From IMG/VR virus record IMGVR_UViG_3300025316_000023, positions 1 through 47,280 of that record: a DNA stretch of 47,280 nt. One strand, written 5' to 3'. Shown here piece after piece: positions 23,845-33,352 of this stretch. Made by a program: the position numbers and the translations under genes. The notes beneath the pieces were generated by a model. That model was given only the letters and a program-made list of their open reading frames with translations. It ran no database searches and had not been told where the DNA came from. Each line of letters begins with the position of its first letter. The first letter of the stretch is position 1. Source of the DNA: a virus.

Positions 23845-23855
23845 ATCATTAGTTT

Positions 23856-25037
23856 TTAAAACATTGCTGCTATTTGGTTTATATCAAGGTATTTCTTGTT
23901 TCTCCCAAGTACTTCGGATAAGATCACATAACGTGTTGCGTCAATTGCGTGGTTATAAGTGTCTATTGGTTCATTCAGGTATTTACCCTCTTTGTCCTGT
24001 GCATAGACATAATTATCAAGCTCTTTCTTGAGGTTGGTTGATCGTTTTGTAATCTTGATCTTATATTCTTTCATCTTGGTAAGCCCTGCCTTTATTGATC
24101 CTGCCCCTTTCTCAACGGCATGGATGTTTACGCCAGCGTTGTAGATTTCGTCTATCAACCTGGGATCTGCACTTTCGGAAATGATTTTTTCATTCGAACA
24201 TTCATCTTTCAGAACTTTGATGATATCGTTTGTCAACATTCGAGTCCGGTAACAAAGCTCATCCAGATAAAGGATATCCTCAAAAATGTAAACCGCAACT
24301 ATGGCGGTGGGATCTGAACTGTATCCTAAATCCTGACCAATACGCTTCCAATGCACGTGAAATGGAATACTCTCTACAATTTCGTAGCTGTCGAAAATAC
24401 GCCCCTCAATGACCGCACGCTGGCCAAGGCCATAAACCGTCCAAAGCGATTTGTTTTTATCCCGGAGCTTTTCAATATCATCGATGATCTTCTGTTCTAA
24501 GAAGGGATTGTCCTTGTAAGTCGAAATGAAATGATAAGTATCTTTATCCTGGTTCTCCGTTTCGATCCAGTGATCTTCTGAGAATGAGGGGTTATAATCG
24601 ATAATTGAAAACTGGGTAGTTCTCATTTTCAATTGCTGCCATTCGAGAAGCGTTATTTCATTGGCCTCATTGACAAACAGGATGTGCCTCTTACGCCCTC
24701 TGATCTTTTGCTCGTTGTCAGTTGAAAAGAATTCAACCCAAGATCCGTTTGGAAATTTATAGATTAGTTCGGTTTTATTGAAATCCTTATCCTGCCATAC
24801 TCCAAGCTTGTAAAGGATCTCTTTGAAATCGATAAGAACGGAGCCTTTGATAGCAGGGAGCGTTTTACGCACTATCGACAGCCGGGTATTAGCGTGTTGA
24901 AGCAGATAAGCAATCAGGAAGATTAGAACGTTGTATGTCTTTGCTGAACGTGACGAACCCTGAAGGCTGATTATCGTTTTATCTTCGTCAATCCCTTGGG
25001 TCAATCCGTTCCAAACTTTCTCCGCTACCTGGATCAT
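23856..25037 (-). CDS. Terminase large subunit
   Basis: 393 residues. ATPase: Walker A QGSSRSAKTYN (about residues 26-36, a PBSX-like variant), Walker B HILFVNEANE, followed by a coupling motif region. C-terminal RNase H-fold nuclease: IGQDLGYSSDPTAIVAVY with the first Asp, SESADPRLIDEIYNAG, and HAIDATRYVI with the last Asp. Its ATG overlaps the small-terminase stop (ATGA). It powers DNA packaging and cuts the concatemer. Confidence 0.93.
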   Translation of the reverse strand: MIQVAEKVWNGLTQGIDEDKTIISLQGSSRSAKTYNVLIFLIAYLLQHANTRLSIVRKTLPAIKGSVLIDFKEILYKLGVWQDKDFNKTELIYKFPNGSWVEFFSTDNEQKIRGRKRHILFVNEANEITLLEWQQLKMRTTQFSIIDYNPSFSEDHWIETENQDKDTYHFISTYKDNPFLEQKIIDDIEKLRDKNKSLWTVYGLGQRAVIEGRIFDSYEIVESIPFHVHWKRIGQDLGYSSDPTAIVAVYIFEDILYLDELCYRTRMLTNDIIKVLKDECSNEKIISESADPRLIDEIYNAGVNIHAVEKGAGSIKAGLTKMKEYKIKITKRSTNLKKELDNYVYAQDKEGKYLNEPIDTYNHAIDATRYVILSEVLGRNKKYLDINQIAAMF

Positions 25038-25594
25038 TCTTTTTTCACTTTGTCAGCACTATTGATAATTTCGATTGTGATTGATGGGATCAGGTCTCTT
25101 CCATCTTTGCCGGTTAACTCCTTTTTGATTGCGGCATTGAAGCCTAAAATGTTTGCAAGAGAGTCAAGACTTTTCTGTTTGTCGTATAATTTGACTTTTA
25201 ACGACTCTCCGAACATACTTGGTTTTGTGGTCACCTCCTGAATACATGCTTTTTCATCATCGGTCAACATTTCGAACTCAGTTGGAGAAAACCACCCATC
25301 GCGCATTTTCCCGGTGTTCAGAAAAGCAATTTTTTCATGTTCCTTGACAATTCTAAGTGCCGAAATCCCGGATAATTCTGCCAGGTTATCTTGCTTTTCC
25401 TTGATTCTTTTTGCGATCTTTGGTTTCTTAAGGTTTTCAGCACCAATCTGAAAGGCTGTTTTTGCACTGTATCCTGCTCTTGTAGCCGCTTTAGTTGCAT
25501 TAAAATCAAGACAGTACTCTTGACAGAACCTTTCCTCTTTCGCGGTTAGTTTTCTGTCTGCGTCACCTGGTCTATTTTGCTGTACTTTCGGCAT
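25034..25594 (-). CDS. Terminase small subunit
   Basis: 186 residues. N-terminal helix-turn-helix of the Terminase_2 type: LTAKEERFCQEYCLDFNATK followed by AATRAGYSAKTAF, then a helical oligomerisation region and EKIAFLNTGKMRDG. It recognises the packaging site and recruits the large subunit. First gene of the packaging operon, with its own upstream regulatory region at 25613-25644. Confidence 0.9.
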   Translation of the reverse strand: MPKVQQNRPGDADRKLTAKEERFCQEYCLDFNATKAATRAGYSAKTAFQIGAENLKKPKIAKRIKEKQDNLAELSGISALRIVKEHEKIAFLNTGKMRDGWFSPTEFEMLTDDEKACIQEVTTKPSMFGESLKVKLYDKQKSLDSLANILGFNAAIKKELTGKDGRDLIPSITIEIINSADKVKKE

Positions 25595-25612
25595 TTGATT
25601 GTTTTATTCTCA

Positions 25613-25644
25613 CAAAAATAATATTAGTGCGCTTAATAAGAACA
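25613..25644 (-). promoter_or_regulatory. Probable packaging-operon promoter overlapping motif copy C
   Basis: Minus sense: -7 element TATTTTTG (25620-25613). The -33 element about 20 nt upstream (TGTT) is weak. Copy C of the dispersed motif (TGTTCTTATTAAGCGCAC, 25644-25627) fills the space between the two, as an operator would. It is the only gap of note (71 bp) between the SNF2 gene and small terminase. Confidence 0.5.
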
Positions 25645-25665
25645 TTATTTGAATAAAAAAAATAA

Positions 25666-27060
25666 TTAAGCAGCTTTTTTGTATTTATTTATTATGGCCT
25701 TGACCGCATCCATCAAAGAGTCTTGTCCTTCAGCCTTTCCCTCAAGTGATAAAAACACTTTCTGATCGATGGTGGACACTGTAAGCAGGTGGTAAACGAT
25801 GACCGGTTTAATCTGCCCCTGACGATCCAAACGGGCATTGGCCTGTTGGTACAACTCAAGACTCCAATTGACTCCAAACCAAACGATGATATTACCTCCT
25901 GCTTGTAAGTTCAGCCCATGACCGGCACTGGCAGGATGGGCAAGAAGTAACTGGATCTTTCCTGCATTCCAATCAGCAATATCCGCGGAGTTCTCAAGCA
26001 TCCGGGGCTTATAACCTTTAAATCTCTTTTGGATACGTGCAAGATCGTGCTTGAAGGAATAGAACACCAACACTGGCTGACCATTGGCAGCTTCAACAAT
26101 TTCTTCAAGGGCCTCAAGTTTTTCATCATGTACAACATGGTAGTTTTTCTCAGCATCATAAATAGCTCCATTGGCAAACTGCCTTAACTTCGTTGAAAGT
26201 GCTGCAGCATTCACCGCTGAAACATCAGCATCAGAATCGATGATTGCAAGGACCTGTTCCTTTTCGAAAGTATCGTACTTCTCCTGAATAGCTTTTGGAA
26301 GTTTTACTTCATGCGTGATATTTATTCTTTCCGGAAGATCCAGGTAATCTTTTGTTTTCATCGAAATACAGATATCTCCAATCTTATCATAAATAACCTT
26401 GTCCATCTCATTTTTCAAATCATAATTAAAAACTACCTGGCCGTTTCGTTTACCGGGGGTGAAATACCTTTCACGATAGTTAGTAATTGTTTTGCCTAAA
26501 CGTGCCCCCTGGTCCAAGATGTACATTTGGCTCCACAAATCAATCAAACCATTGGGCGCAATCGTGCCGGTCAATCCAACTACACGCTTAATCATAGGCC
26601 GTACCATTCTCAGAGATTTGAATCTTATGGATTTTGCACTCTTGAAACTGGATAATTCATCGATAACTAAAAAATCGAAAGGAAAAGCACTTTGATAGTA
26701 TCCCACCAACCAAGCAACGTTTTCCCTGTTGATAATGTAAATATCGGCTTTGACTTTTAAAGCCTCTTTGCGCTCACGCTCGGTACCAAGGACAATAGAT
26801 GTCCGCAGGGATTTAAGATGATCCCACTTTGCAATTTCATCCGTCCAGGTCGACTCCGCTACACGCTTAGGCGCAATGATCAGAACCTTGCTAATTTCGC
26901 AATAATCAAACATCAACTTGTTAATCGCGGTAAGAGTTGAAATCGTTTTCCCTAAACCCATTTCTAACAATAACGCTGATTCAGGGTTGTTTATGATGTG
27001 CTCTACTGAAAACCTTTGGTATTCGTGGAGGTTACTTTCATTCAAAATTTTTACTGGCAT
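25666..27060 (-). CDS. SNF2-family helicase
   Basis: 464 residues from ATG 27060 (MPVKILNESNLHEYQRFSVE); a start at 27090 would add 10 residues and overlap the HNH gene more. Helicase motifs in order: LLLEMGLGKTISTL (Walker A), FLVIDELSSFK (motif II, DELS instead of DEAH), GLTGTIAPNGLIDLW (motif III), LLAHPASAGHGLNLQAGGN (motif V) and QANARLDRQGQIKPV (motif VI). Phage SNF2 proteins of this compact type usually lie in replication modules and remodel or translocate on dsDNA. Here it is the last gene before packaging. Confidence 0.9.
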   Translation of the reverse strand: MPVKILNESNLHEYQRFSVEHIINNPESALLLEMGLGKTISTLTAINKLMFDYCEISKVLIIAPKRVAESTWTDEIAKWDHLKSLRTSIVLGTERERKEALKVKADIYIINRENVAWLVGYYQSAFPFDFLVIDELSSFKSAKSIRFKSLRMVRPMIKRVVGLTGTIAPNGLIDLWSQMYILDQGARLGKTITNYRERYFTPGKRNGQVVFNYDLKNEMDKVIYDKIGDICISMKTKDYLDLPERINITHEVKLPKAIQEKYDTFEKEQVLAIIDSDADVSAVNAAALSTKLRQFANGAIYDAEKNYHVVHDEKLEALEEIVEAANGQPVLVFYSFKHDLARIQKRFKGYKPRMLENSADIADWNAGKIQLLLAHPASAGHGLNLQAGGNIIVWFGVNWSLELYQQANARLDRQGQIKPVIVYHLLTVSTIDQKVFLSLEGKAEGQDSLMDAVKAIINKYKKAA

Positions 27061-27562
27061 CGTATTGTTCGTTTTTATGCCATTCGGCATGTTTACCTTG
27101 TGAAGAAAAAATCATTAAGTTAAGCGGGCTATTGTCTCTTTTATCCTGATTTATGTGATGTACTACCTCCCCCTTTTCCAAAGGTCTACCAAGCATTTTT
27201 TCGGCAACAATTCTGTGCGAATGCCTGCTAAAGGTTTTCGAGTAGGTTTTACCTTCTCCTTTTCCTAAATTTACTTCTCTTAACTTTGCCCTGGTTTCGA
27301 TAGTCATTCTATCCGGATTAAGATTTTCGTTTAAATCCGTCATTTTGGAGCTTAAATAACCCTTCGAACATTTTCGACTGCAAAACACATGCTCAAGCAT
27401 CTGACTTTGACATCGGGTAACCCCTTTACCACAATTCTCACATGGTTTTGATATTTGTTTTCTTGGCCCTTTTGCACAATTTCGACTGCAAAAATTAAGG
27501 TCTGTTAATTTGTCGGGTCTTTTGTCGAACTCTATCCCGCATTTATCACATGTTATTTTCAT
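27038..27562 (-). CDS. HNH endonuclease with zinc-binding N-terminus
   Basis: 174 residues. Two Cys4-type modules at the N-terminus (CDKCGIEF...CSRNC and CENCGKG...CSRKC), a central helical linker, and a C-terminal HNH motif VVHHINQDKRDNSPLNLMIF ending KHAEWH. It could be a free-standing homing-type endonuclease inserted between VRR-NUC and SNF2 genes, or a replication nuclease. The overlap with the SNF2 start is 23 nt. Confidence 0.85.
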   Translation of the reverse strand: MKITCDKCGIEFDKRPDKLTDLNFCSRNCAKGPRKQISKPCENCGKGVTRCQSQMLEHVFCSRKCSKGYLSSKMTDLNENLNPDRMTIETRAKLREVNLGKGEGKTYSKTFSRHSHRIVAEKMLGRPLEKGEVVHHINQDKRDNSPLNLMIFSSQGKHAEWHKNEQYDASKNFE

Positions 27563-27570
27563 TTGATGAT

Positions 27571-27846
27571 TTATAAAAGTTCATTTAAGAATTGGTCTAA
27601 GGTTTCCTGTGAATCAATCACCGCTGTTTTGAACCCTAATACTGCCAACATCTCAAGGGATTTTATTTGCAGGGCTGTTGGTTTTTTTCCTGTTGACTTT
27701 AGCTCCACAAAACCTGCTTGGCCTCCTGGCATTAAAACAATCCTATCCGGCAGTCCTGTGTGATACGATGTCCCAAATTTCAGCGCTATTCCACCCAACT
27801 TTTTAACTCCCTCTCTTAACTTCTTCTCAAGTAATTTCTCGTTCAT
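27571..27846 (-). CDS. VRR-NUC domain nuclease
   Basis: 91 residues, single domain. The core shows YHTGLPDRIVLMPGGQAGFV then ELKSTGKKPTALQ, the G-x-PD...E-x-K active-site pattern of the VRR-NUC branch of PD-(D/E)xK nucleases, which cut branched DNA. Phages commonly place it beside a VirE/D5-type helicase, as here. The iteron cluster begins 24 bp upstream of its ATG. Confidence 0.9.
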   Translation of the reverse strand: MNEKLLEKKLREGVKKLGGIALKFGTSYHTGLPDRIVLMPGGQAGFVELKSTGKKPTALQIKSLEMLAVLGFKTAVIDSQETLDQFLNELL

Positions 27847-27870
27847 GTCTTTAATCTTATTTTTGCCCTT

Positions 27871-28150
27871 GTATACACGAACACATCAAAATGTTGTTTT
27901 TCCTACGTGTATATGCGTTTAGGCGGATTCGTGTATTATGTATGCTTATTTTCCTCTATAATTAATAAATATAAAAGATAGAGTAATTGGTGTATACCGT
28001 GTATACTTTTGCCCCTTAGTCCTTTGTTTTCAGGGGTTCCAATGGTATACACTAATTTAATCTCGTGTATACCTCGTGTATACCGTGTAGACTACTGCCT
28101 TTTTTCTCGTGTATACCATTTTGGCCGATTTCTACCCTTTTGTATACACG
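27871..28150. repeat. Cluster of GTGTATAC iterons, candidate replication origin
   Basis: At least twelve copies or near copies of CGTGTATAC or its complement in 280 bp: 27871, 27906, 27930, 27990, 27998, 28045, 28064, 28075, 28084 (one mismatch), 28108 and 28142 are clear starts. GTATAC is palindromic, so the orientation mixes. The cluster spans the AT-rich gap 27847-28051 and the last ~35 codons of the primase-helicase gene. Iterons next to a replication initiator are typical of origins; a multi-site operator is the alternative. Confidence 0.6.
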
Positions 28151-30547
28151 CTGACGGCCATATCCTTTCACTATTACCGGGAATTTATACTCTTCCCACC
28201 CTTCAATACTTCGCATAATAGTGTGCAGATCCTTGGTGTTATATTTGTTCATGTCTGCCTTCTGTTTGCCAAATAATTCAACCCACAGCTCCGCTACACA
28301 TATCCTTTGACGCTGTACGGTTCCTTTCTCTGAGAGCTCATCACCATCCATAAAACTTCTACGTTGGAAGTAATCCAACCCATCCCAATTCGTAGGTAAA
28401 AGGGTATCCAGATAGCCCGTGATAATACCGGTCCTGTCATCCGTTTCAGAGTGCTCAGCCTGTTTAGCGTATGCCATTTGTTCCAATTCAGGAGTCAGGT
28501 AAAGAGTTTCTCCCGCCTTAAATAACTTCACTGCTTCAGCCCAAATTTGGTCAACTTCGTATTGATCCAAGTCTTTAAATACGCTTTTTGCAGGGCTTGA
28601 TTCATCAATATTCACTGGCCAAAACCTTCTGTTCCCTGTTGGATCTCTCAGGAAGTCCTTATTATTTGTGGTGGCAAAGAACACGCATTGCCTTGGGAAG
28701 TTATCGATTCTCCGACCATAGGCTACCCGGTAACGGTCTTCACCTTTTGAGATGAAGTGTTTGATCGTTTCCATTTCAGCTTTCTTAAGACCGGCTAATT
28801 CTGCCATTTCCAAGAGCCAAACGCCTTGTATTTGTTCGAAAGCTTCCTTGCCTTGGACTGTACCGAATGAATCACTATACCAATTACCTCCAAGCTTTTT
28901 AATGATGGTACTTTTACCTTTCCCCTGATCACCTACAAGGACCAGCACATAATCGAATTTACACCCGGGTCTGAAGATTCGCGCTACAGCTGCAACCAAC
29001 ATCTTTCTGGTAACGGCTTTTACATATTCGCTGTCTTCAGCTCCAAGGTAATCAATCAATAAACTCTCAATCCTTTCTTCACCATCCCACACAGCGGAAT
29101 TCAGGTAATCCCTTACCGGATGGAAAGCATTCTTATCAACAGTCAGGGCAACCGCATCCTGCACCTTCTGAATTCCGGTTAACTCATAAGCCTTTTCAAG
29201 ATAATGCCTGATTCCTGCATCATCCTTATCAGCCAGGTAGTAATCCTTTGCACCAACTTTACGCCAAGGGAGATCCCCCAGAGCAACTTCGCGCTGTTCG
29301 AATTTATTAAGAGCAAGTTTCTTTTTAAGTCTCGGGTCGTTGTCAAGTACAATCCGGATATTGTCAATGGTATTTTTGTAATTACCTTTTTTATCAGTAT
29401 CCATCAGTTCCAACCAATCGGTGTCCGGTTCTTCTTCATCGTCATCACCTTTGAATTCAGTGGCAAAGTCACCTTTAATCTCCTGCAGGCGTTCAGTTCC
29501 TAAACGCTTCCGGACCTTACCGTCTTTTGTTGCACAGTCAACCATTGCCATAAAGGAAGGTAGCTTATTGCTTGGTGTTCCTTCCCGGACATCTTCGTCT
29601 TTCAGCCCGTACAGGTGCAACCTGACAAGGTCAAAAGCATTGCACAGTTTACCACTGGCAGGATCGGTACCATGATGAGAGAAAGCGTATTTGTCATCAT
29701 ACACAACCAATCCTGCAGCTGTGGATCCTTCCTTATAAGTATAGCGGTCTTCGATGTCGCAAGGGTCGTACTGTTCACCTAAGAAGGTTTCAATGGCCTC
29801 GTGGATATTGTACTCTCTGCAGAAGGCACCAACAACACCGGGTTTCTCCAAAGGATCTCCCTGCTTTTTAATTTCACGCTGCAGCACCTCACCGGCACGA
29901 TCCGACACTGGCCATTCGCTTGCATCCTGCCAATTCTTATAAGAGGCTAAAACCTTGTCAGCATCAAGCCACGGTCCGTCCTGATATTGGAAAACATACT
30001 CCCCATCCTTCGAAGTGGAAGGCCAATACATCAGCCTACTTGGTTCGTAAGTAGTATCATCAAAAGTGTTTATATCCAAATCACCTGCTATTCGTCTGGC
30101 AATGGCAATATATTCGTCTGTTGATACGGGCCTGTCAAGAGGCAGGATAAGGCGCAAACGTGGGCTTTCAGGCATATGCTTATGGGTGGAGTACACAGCC
30201 GCGGCATTGTCGTACAACATCGTGAAGTCATCCCAAGTCTGCCCCTGTCCGGTTGCAAAGTCAATGTCAAGGGTGATCAATTGTCTGTGAGTGATGTTCT
30301 CAGCTTTACGCCTGCCATTATTCACGTAACCTCCAACGAAGCCGCCAATGTCTTTACGTTCATCCTGCAGCGTCTTTTTGAAACCCATGTACTCACTCAG
30401 GGTCTCAGCTGTCCTGTGCGTTTCTGATATCTTTCTCACAAAAGCGGACCAGGTAGTTTCCCTGTTGCGCCAGTGCGTTTCCTTTCGGCTCTTTCCTGTT
30501 GCTATATCGAAAGGTCCATCATTAACAATTATAATTTCTTTAGTCAT
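28052..30547 (-). CDS. VirE-type primase-helicase
   Basis: 831 residues. The N-terminal half is primase-like (LITLDIDFATGQGQTWDDFT; STHKHMPESPRLRLILPLDR; TTYEPSRLMYWPS), in the style of BT4734/BF3469 proteins of Bacteroidota. The C-terminal half is a VirE/D5-like ATPase: Walker A LVLVGDQGKGKSTIIKKLGG, sensor region VWLLEMAELAGLKKAEMETI, KHFISKGEDRYRVAYGR, and FFATTNNKDFLRDPTGNRRF. It probably primes and unwinds phage DNA. Its 3' end contains part of the iteron cluster, which also shapes the C-terminal peptide (GIHE repeated). Confidence 0.88.
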   Translation of the reverse strand: MTKEIIIVNDGPFDIATGKSRKETHWRNRETTWSAFVRKISETHRTAETLSEYMGFKKTLQDERKDIGGFVGGYVNNGRRKAENITHRQLITLDIDFATGQGQTWDDFTMLYDNAAAVYSTHKHMPESPRLRLILPLDRPVSTDEYIAIARRIAGDLDINTFDDTTYEPSRLMYWPSTSKDGEYVFQYQDGPWLDADKVLASYKNWQDASEWPVSDRAGEVLQREIKKQGDPLEKPGVVGAFCREYNIHEAIETFLGEQYDPCDIEDRYTYKEGSTAAGLVVYDDKYAFSHHGTDPASGKLCNAFDLVRLHLYGLKDEDVREGTPSNKLPSFMAMVDCATKDGKVRKRLGTERLQEIKGDFATEFKGDDDEEEPDTDWLELMDTDKKGNYKNTIDNIRIVLDNDPRLKKKLALNKFEQREVALGDLPWRKVGAKDYYLADKDDAGIRHYLEKAYELTGIQKVQDAVALTVDKNAFHPVRDYLNSAVWDGEERIESLLIDYLGAEDSEYVKAVTRKMLVAAVARIFRPGCKFDYVLVLVGDQGKGKSTIIKKLGGNWYSDSFGTVQGKEAFEQIQGVWLLEMAELAGLKKAEMETIKHFISKGEDRYRVAYGRRIDNFPRQCVFFATTNNKDFLRDPTGNRRFWPVNIDESSPAKSVFKDLDQYEVDQIWAEAVKLFKAGETLYLTPELEQMAYAKQAEHSETDDRTGIITGYLDTLLPTNWDGLDYFQRRSFMDGDELSEKGTVQRQRICVAELWVELFGKQKADMNKYNTKDLHTIMRSIEGWEEYKFPVIVKGYGRQRVYKRVEIGQNGIHEKKGSSLHGIHEVYTRLN

Positions 30548-30560
30548 TTCTTAGAAGGTT

Positions 30561-32309
30561 TTATGCTGCTATTTCCATTTCAACCAGTTTCCAGACAAGG
30601 GCTTCACACATTACTTTTGCCATTGTTGTCTCAACTGCATTCCCGATATATTTCTTTTGTTCTGCCTTGGTACCAATTAGTTTATAGGTGACAGGGAAAC
30701 CCATGATTTGAAGAAGTTCCGGGATCTTGAGCATTCTCATTTTGATATCCCGAATTCCGTACAAGGCCATGAATTCTTTTATTGCGACCATTGCAGGGCT
30801 ATCACTCTCATAAATTTCATAGGTGACTACATTACCCGATATTTTGATGAAGTCAGGCAGATCTGTTGTTTCGGTCTCAACGTTGATAATACTTGGAGGC
30901 GCTTTGTCCATCCGGGCAATCAGGGTGAAGCAAGGATCGTTTAAGCCTCTGCCTGCATTCTTGTACTGAGGATTTACCAGGTATTGCCACTTTGGAGTAA
31001 CAAGGTTTTGCTTTGGTACTGACATCAGAGTGGAGCAAGGATCTTCCAAATCCGACAGCTGGCCACCACCTGAGTAAGAATTAGCAATAAAGGATTTACA
31101 GCTTACAAGATTGTACTTCGGATTTGCTGTAATTGTGCCAAGTGGTTTATCGATCGTAGCTGGTTGAGAATTCCCAAATTGCTGGTCAATGAACTGAGGC
31201 TTAACCAAAGCATATTTATCCTTGGTCAAAAGCGTTGGGCAAGGTTCATTTAATCCGGTTGCACCACTCCGGTACTGGTAGTTCAGAAGATAAACAGGTC
31301 TTACAACTGCGAGACGGTCCTTTGTGCTGAGCGTTGGAGCAGGCAAATGGATGGATGAAACGTTGTCACCATTACCGTAGTAAGCTGAAATGAAGTCCGT
31401 AGTTATTAACGAATGATGATCTTTAGGAGTGATTGTGTGAGCTGGGTCATCCATACTAATATTTTTACTTTCTGGATGTCCTGAATAATATTTACTCAAG
31501 AAAGCATCTTTTCCACCTGCAACAAACTTAACAAGGCCAGCGTGTATTCGCCAGTCAGTTGCTTCAACTAATGGCTTTTTGCGGCCAAAAATCGACCTTC
31601 CAACATCAGCCAATTCGAGCACGTCTTTAACGGCTTTCCATTTCTTCAGTCCGTTTGTTGGGTTTTTTGCATGAGTTGGTTCAGGAAAAACAATAGGTAG
31701 ACCGATCTTTGCAAACACTCCAAAAAACCTTTTTCTGCTTGTGTAGGCTCCATAATTGGCGGCATTTAACACGCGATAATCATAGTCATACAAATAGTCC
31801 TTTACACTTTCAACCCACTGGATATAGTCGGTTCCTGCCAATTTACTGATAGGCTTACCCTTTTCGTCAAGCGGTCCCCAGCTCATGAATTCTTCGACGT
31901 TCTCGATTTGGATATAATCCGGATCAATCGCTTGGATGTACCTGTACAAAGATTCTGCAAGGGTTCTGCTATCAGCATCCCGGGGTAAACCACCTTTTGC
32001 TTTGCTGAAATTGGTACACTCCAATGAAGCCCAAAGAACAAGCAGGGCATTGGGGTACATTATTCGCATAAGGGCAATGTGAGCTATTAAAGCGGTCAGA
32101 TCCAGGGTGCGGATGTCTTCAGTGAAATGAAGGGTATCTGGATGATTAGCCGCGTGGCTCAGGATAGCGTTTTTATCGTGGTTTATGCAAGCAATAACTC
32201 GTGCACACTTGGCAAGATCGTGACTTGCATTCTCAACACCGGTGGAAGTTCCACCAGCGCCACAGAAGAGGTCAACGTAAATGAGTTTTATTGATGAGTC
32301 GATTTTCAT
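30561..32309 (-). CDS. DNA C5-cytosine methyltransferase with internal tandem repeats
   Basis: 582 residues from ATG 32309, which overlaps the upstream stop as TAATG; an in-frame ATG at 32330 is possible. Motif I VDLFCGAGGTSTGVENA binds SAM. The catalytic loop reads LECTNFSKAKGG, with Glu-Cys where Pro-Cys is usual. Motif VI is IENVEEF, and the end has LLQIMGFP and YIGNAVETTMAKV. Between about 30885 and 31460 lie six ~35-residue repeats of the pattern P-x-x-T-(I/L)-x-(T/S/A)...(L/V)V, for example EPCPTLLTKDKYALVKPQFI. The family methylates cytosine to protect against restriction; the repeats occupy the target-recognition region. Confidence 0.88.
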   Translation of the reverse strand: MKIDSSIKLIYVDLFCGAGGTSTGVENASHDLAKCARVIACINHDKNAILSHAANHPDTLHFTEDIRTLDLTALIAHIALMRIMYPNALLVLWASLECTNFSKAKGGLPRDADSRTLAESLYRYIQAIDPDYIQIENVEEFMSWGPLDEKGKPISKLAGTDYIQWVESVKDYLYDYDYRVLNAANYGAYTSRKRFFGVFAKIGLPIVFPEPTHAKNPTNGLKKWKAVKDVLELADVGRSIFGRKKPLVEATDWRIHAGLVKFVAGGKDAFLSKYYSGHPESKNISMDDPAHTITPKDHHSLITTDFISAYYGNGDNVSSIHLPAPTLSTKDRLAVVRPVYLLNYQYRSGATGLNEPCPTLLTKDKYALVKPQFIDQQFGNSQPATIDKPLGTITANPKYNLVSCKSFIANSYSGGGQLSDLEDPCSTLMSVPKQNLVTPKWQYLVNPQYKNAGRGLNDPCFTLIARMDKAPPSIINVETETTDLPDFIKISGNVVTYEIYESDSPAMVAIKEFMALYGIRDIKMRMLKIPELLQIMGFPVTYKLIGTKAEQKKYIGNAVETTMAKVMCEALVWKLVEMEIAA

Positions 32310-33310
32310 TATTTCTGACTTGCAAGACATTGGTTGCCTACCTCATCAAGGAAGGGAATAAAAGCAGTAAGGCAATCGTCACACTCTAACTCTCCAAGCC
32401 CAATCTCTGACAGCTTAGTCCCACAGAGGAAGCAATGAAAAGAGTGATTTACTTTGGAGTATGAAGCGCAAGGAGGTGAACTTTTAAGGACAGTAATAGC
32501 AGGAGGATTATTAAAAACCGGTATATTTATTTCAGTAACGACAGGAATATTTTGTTTATGGATAGCAATAACTTGTTCAATCCTTAAGTCAAGCTCTTCT
32601 TTTCTCTTGATGATGTCAAGAAATTCAGCTTCAAACGCTTCAGTTGAAAAGTTCATAATATACCAAAGTCTATAATGCAGACCTTTGTAAACGAAGTCAC
32701 CACCCACGAACTTGAACCCTAATTCAAACATCCGGCTTTGGCGTTCAACCTTTTCTTGTTCCTTGGCTATCCGGTCAAGTTCAGCCTGCGCTTCTTCAGC
32801 TATTTTGTTTTCAAGGGCTTCTTTGCAATCAGATAATATTTTCTGATACTCATCCTCTGTATATTCTCCCAACGAGTATATCACGCAACCCGAAAACTCC
32901 ATGTAGGGGGCCAATTCCGCTGTCCGTATTGCTTTTAATTCGGCTTTCCGGTTTTCCTCCTGAATTTCAACAAACTTTTCCTGTTCTTCCAGGTGCTTTT
33001 CAGCAGGAGTGCAAAGGTCATCGATCAAGTTGTAAACGTTCTGCACAGCTTTGCCATAACGGGTACTATCTTCTTTGAGAGCAATCCTTTTCTTGTTGGC
33101 AGCTATCCTGATATCCCTTAGTGCCAGTCTGCCTTCACGTGCCATCTTCATCTCACGCACTTGGGATGCATCCGTTACAACAAGTGTTTTGGCTTTTTCT
33201 GACCAACTAAGCAGGTTATCGTAAAACGGTAAAAACGCATTTTGCAGACTTAAAGCGGTGGACTGTTCGACTTTACTATCACTAATGACTTTGATTAATT
33301 GGTTTTCCAT
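32309..33310 (-). CDS. Hypothetical coiled-coil protein with C-terminal zinc-binding motif
   Basis: 333 residues from ATG 33310 (MENQLIKVISDSKVEQSTAL...). An upstream ATG at 33370 lies inside copy D of the dispersed motif and is less likely. The region of about residues 60-220 is strongly helical and coiled-coil (EKHLEEQEKFVEIQEENRKA; AQAELDRIAKEQEKVERQSR). The C-terminal ~50 residues contain CFLCGTKL and CDDC, a probable zinc ribbon. It is coupled to the methyltransferase (TAATG) and follows the polymerase, so it likely belongs to the replication module. No specific function recognised. Confidence 0.65.
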   Translation of the reverse strand: MENQLIKVISDSKVEQSTALSLQNAFLPFYDNLLSWSEKAKTLVVTDASQVREMKMAREGRLALRDIRIAANKKRIALKEDSTRYGKAVQNVYNLIDDLCTPAEKHLEEQEKFVEIQEENRKAELKAIRTAELAPYMEFSGCVIYSLGEYTEDEYQKILSDCKEALENKIAEEAQAELDRIAKEQEKVERQSRMFELGFKFVGGDFVYKGLHYRLWYIMNFSTEAFEAEFLDIIKRKEELDLRIEQVIAIHKQNIPVVTEINIPVFNNPPAITVLKSSPPCASYSKVNHSFHCFLCGTKLSEIGLGELECDDCLTAFIPFLDEVGNQCLASQK

Positions 33311-33352
33311 GGTTTTGTATTGGGGGTTTAAATTTATTATTAATTCTTCAAA

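Noticed and set aside
27871-28150. CRISPR array
   Set aside because: Repeats are only 8-9 bp, irregularly spaced, in both orientations and without uniform spacers.
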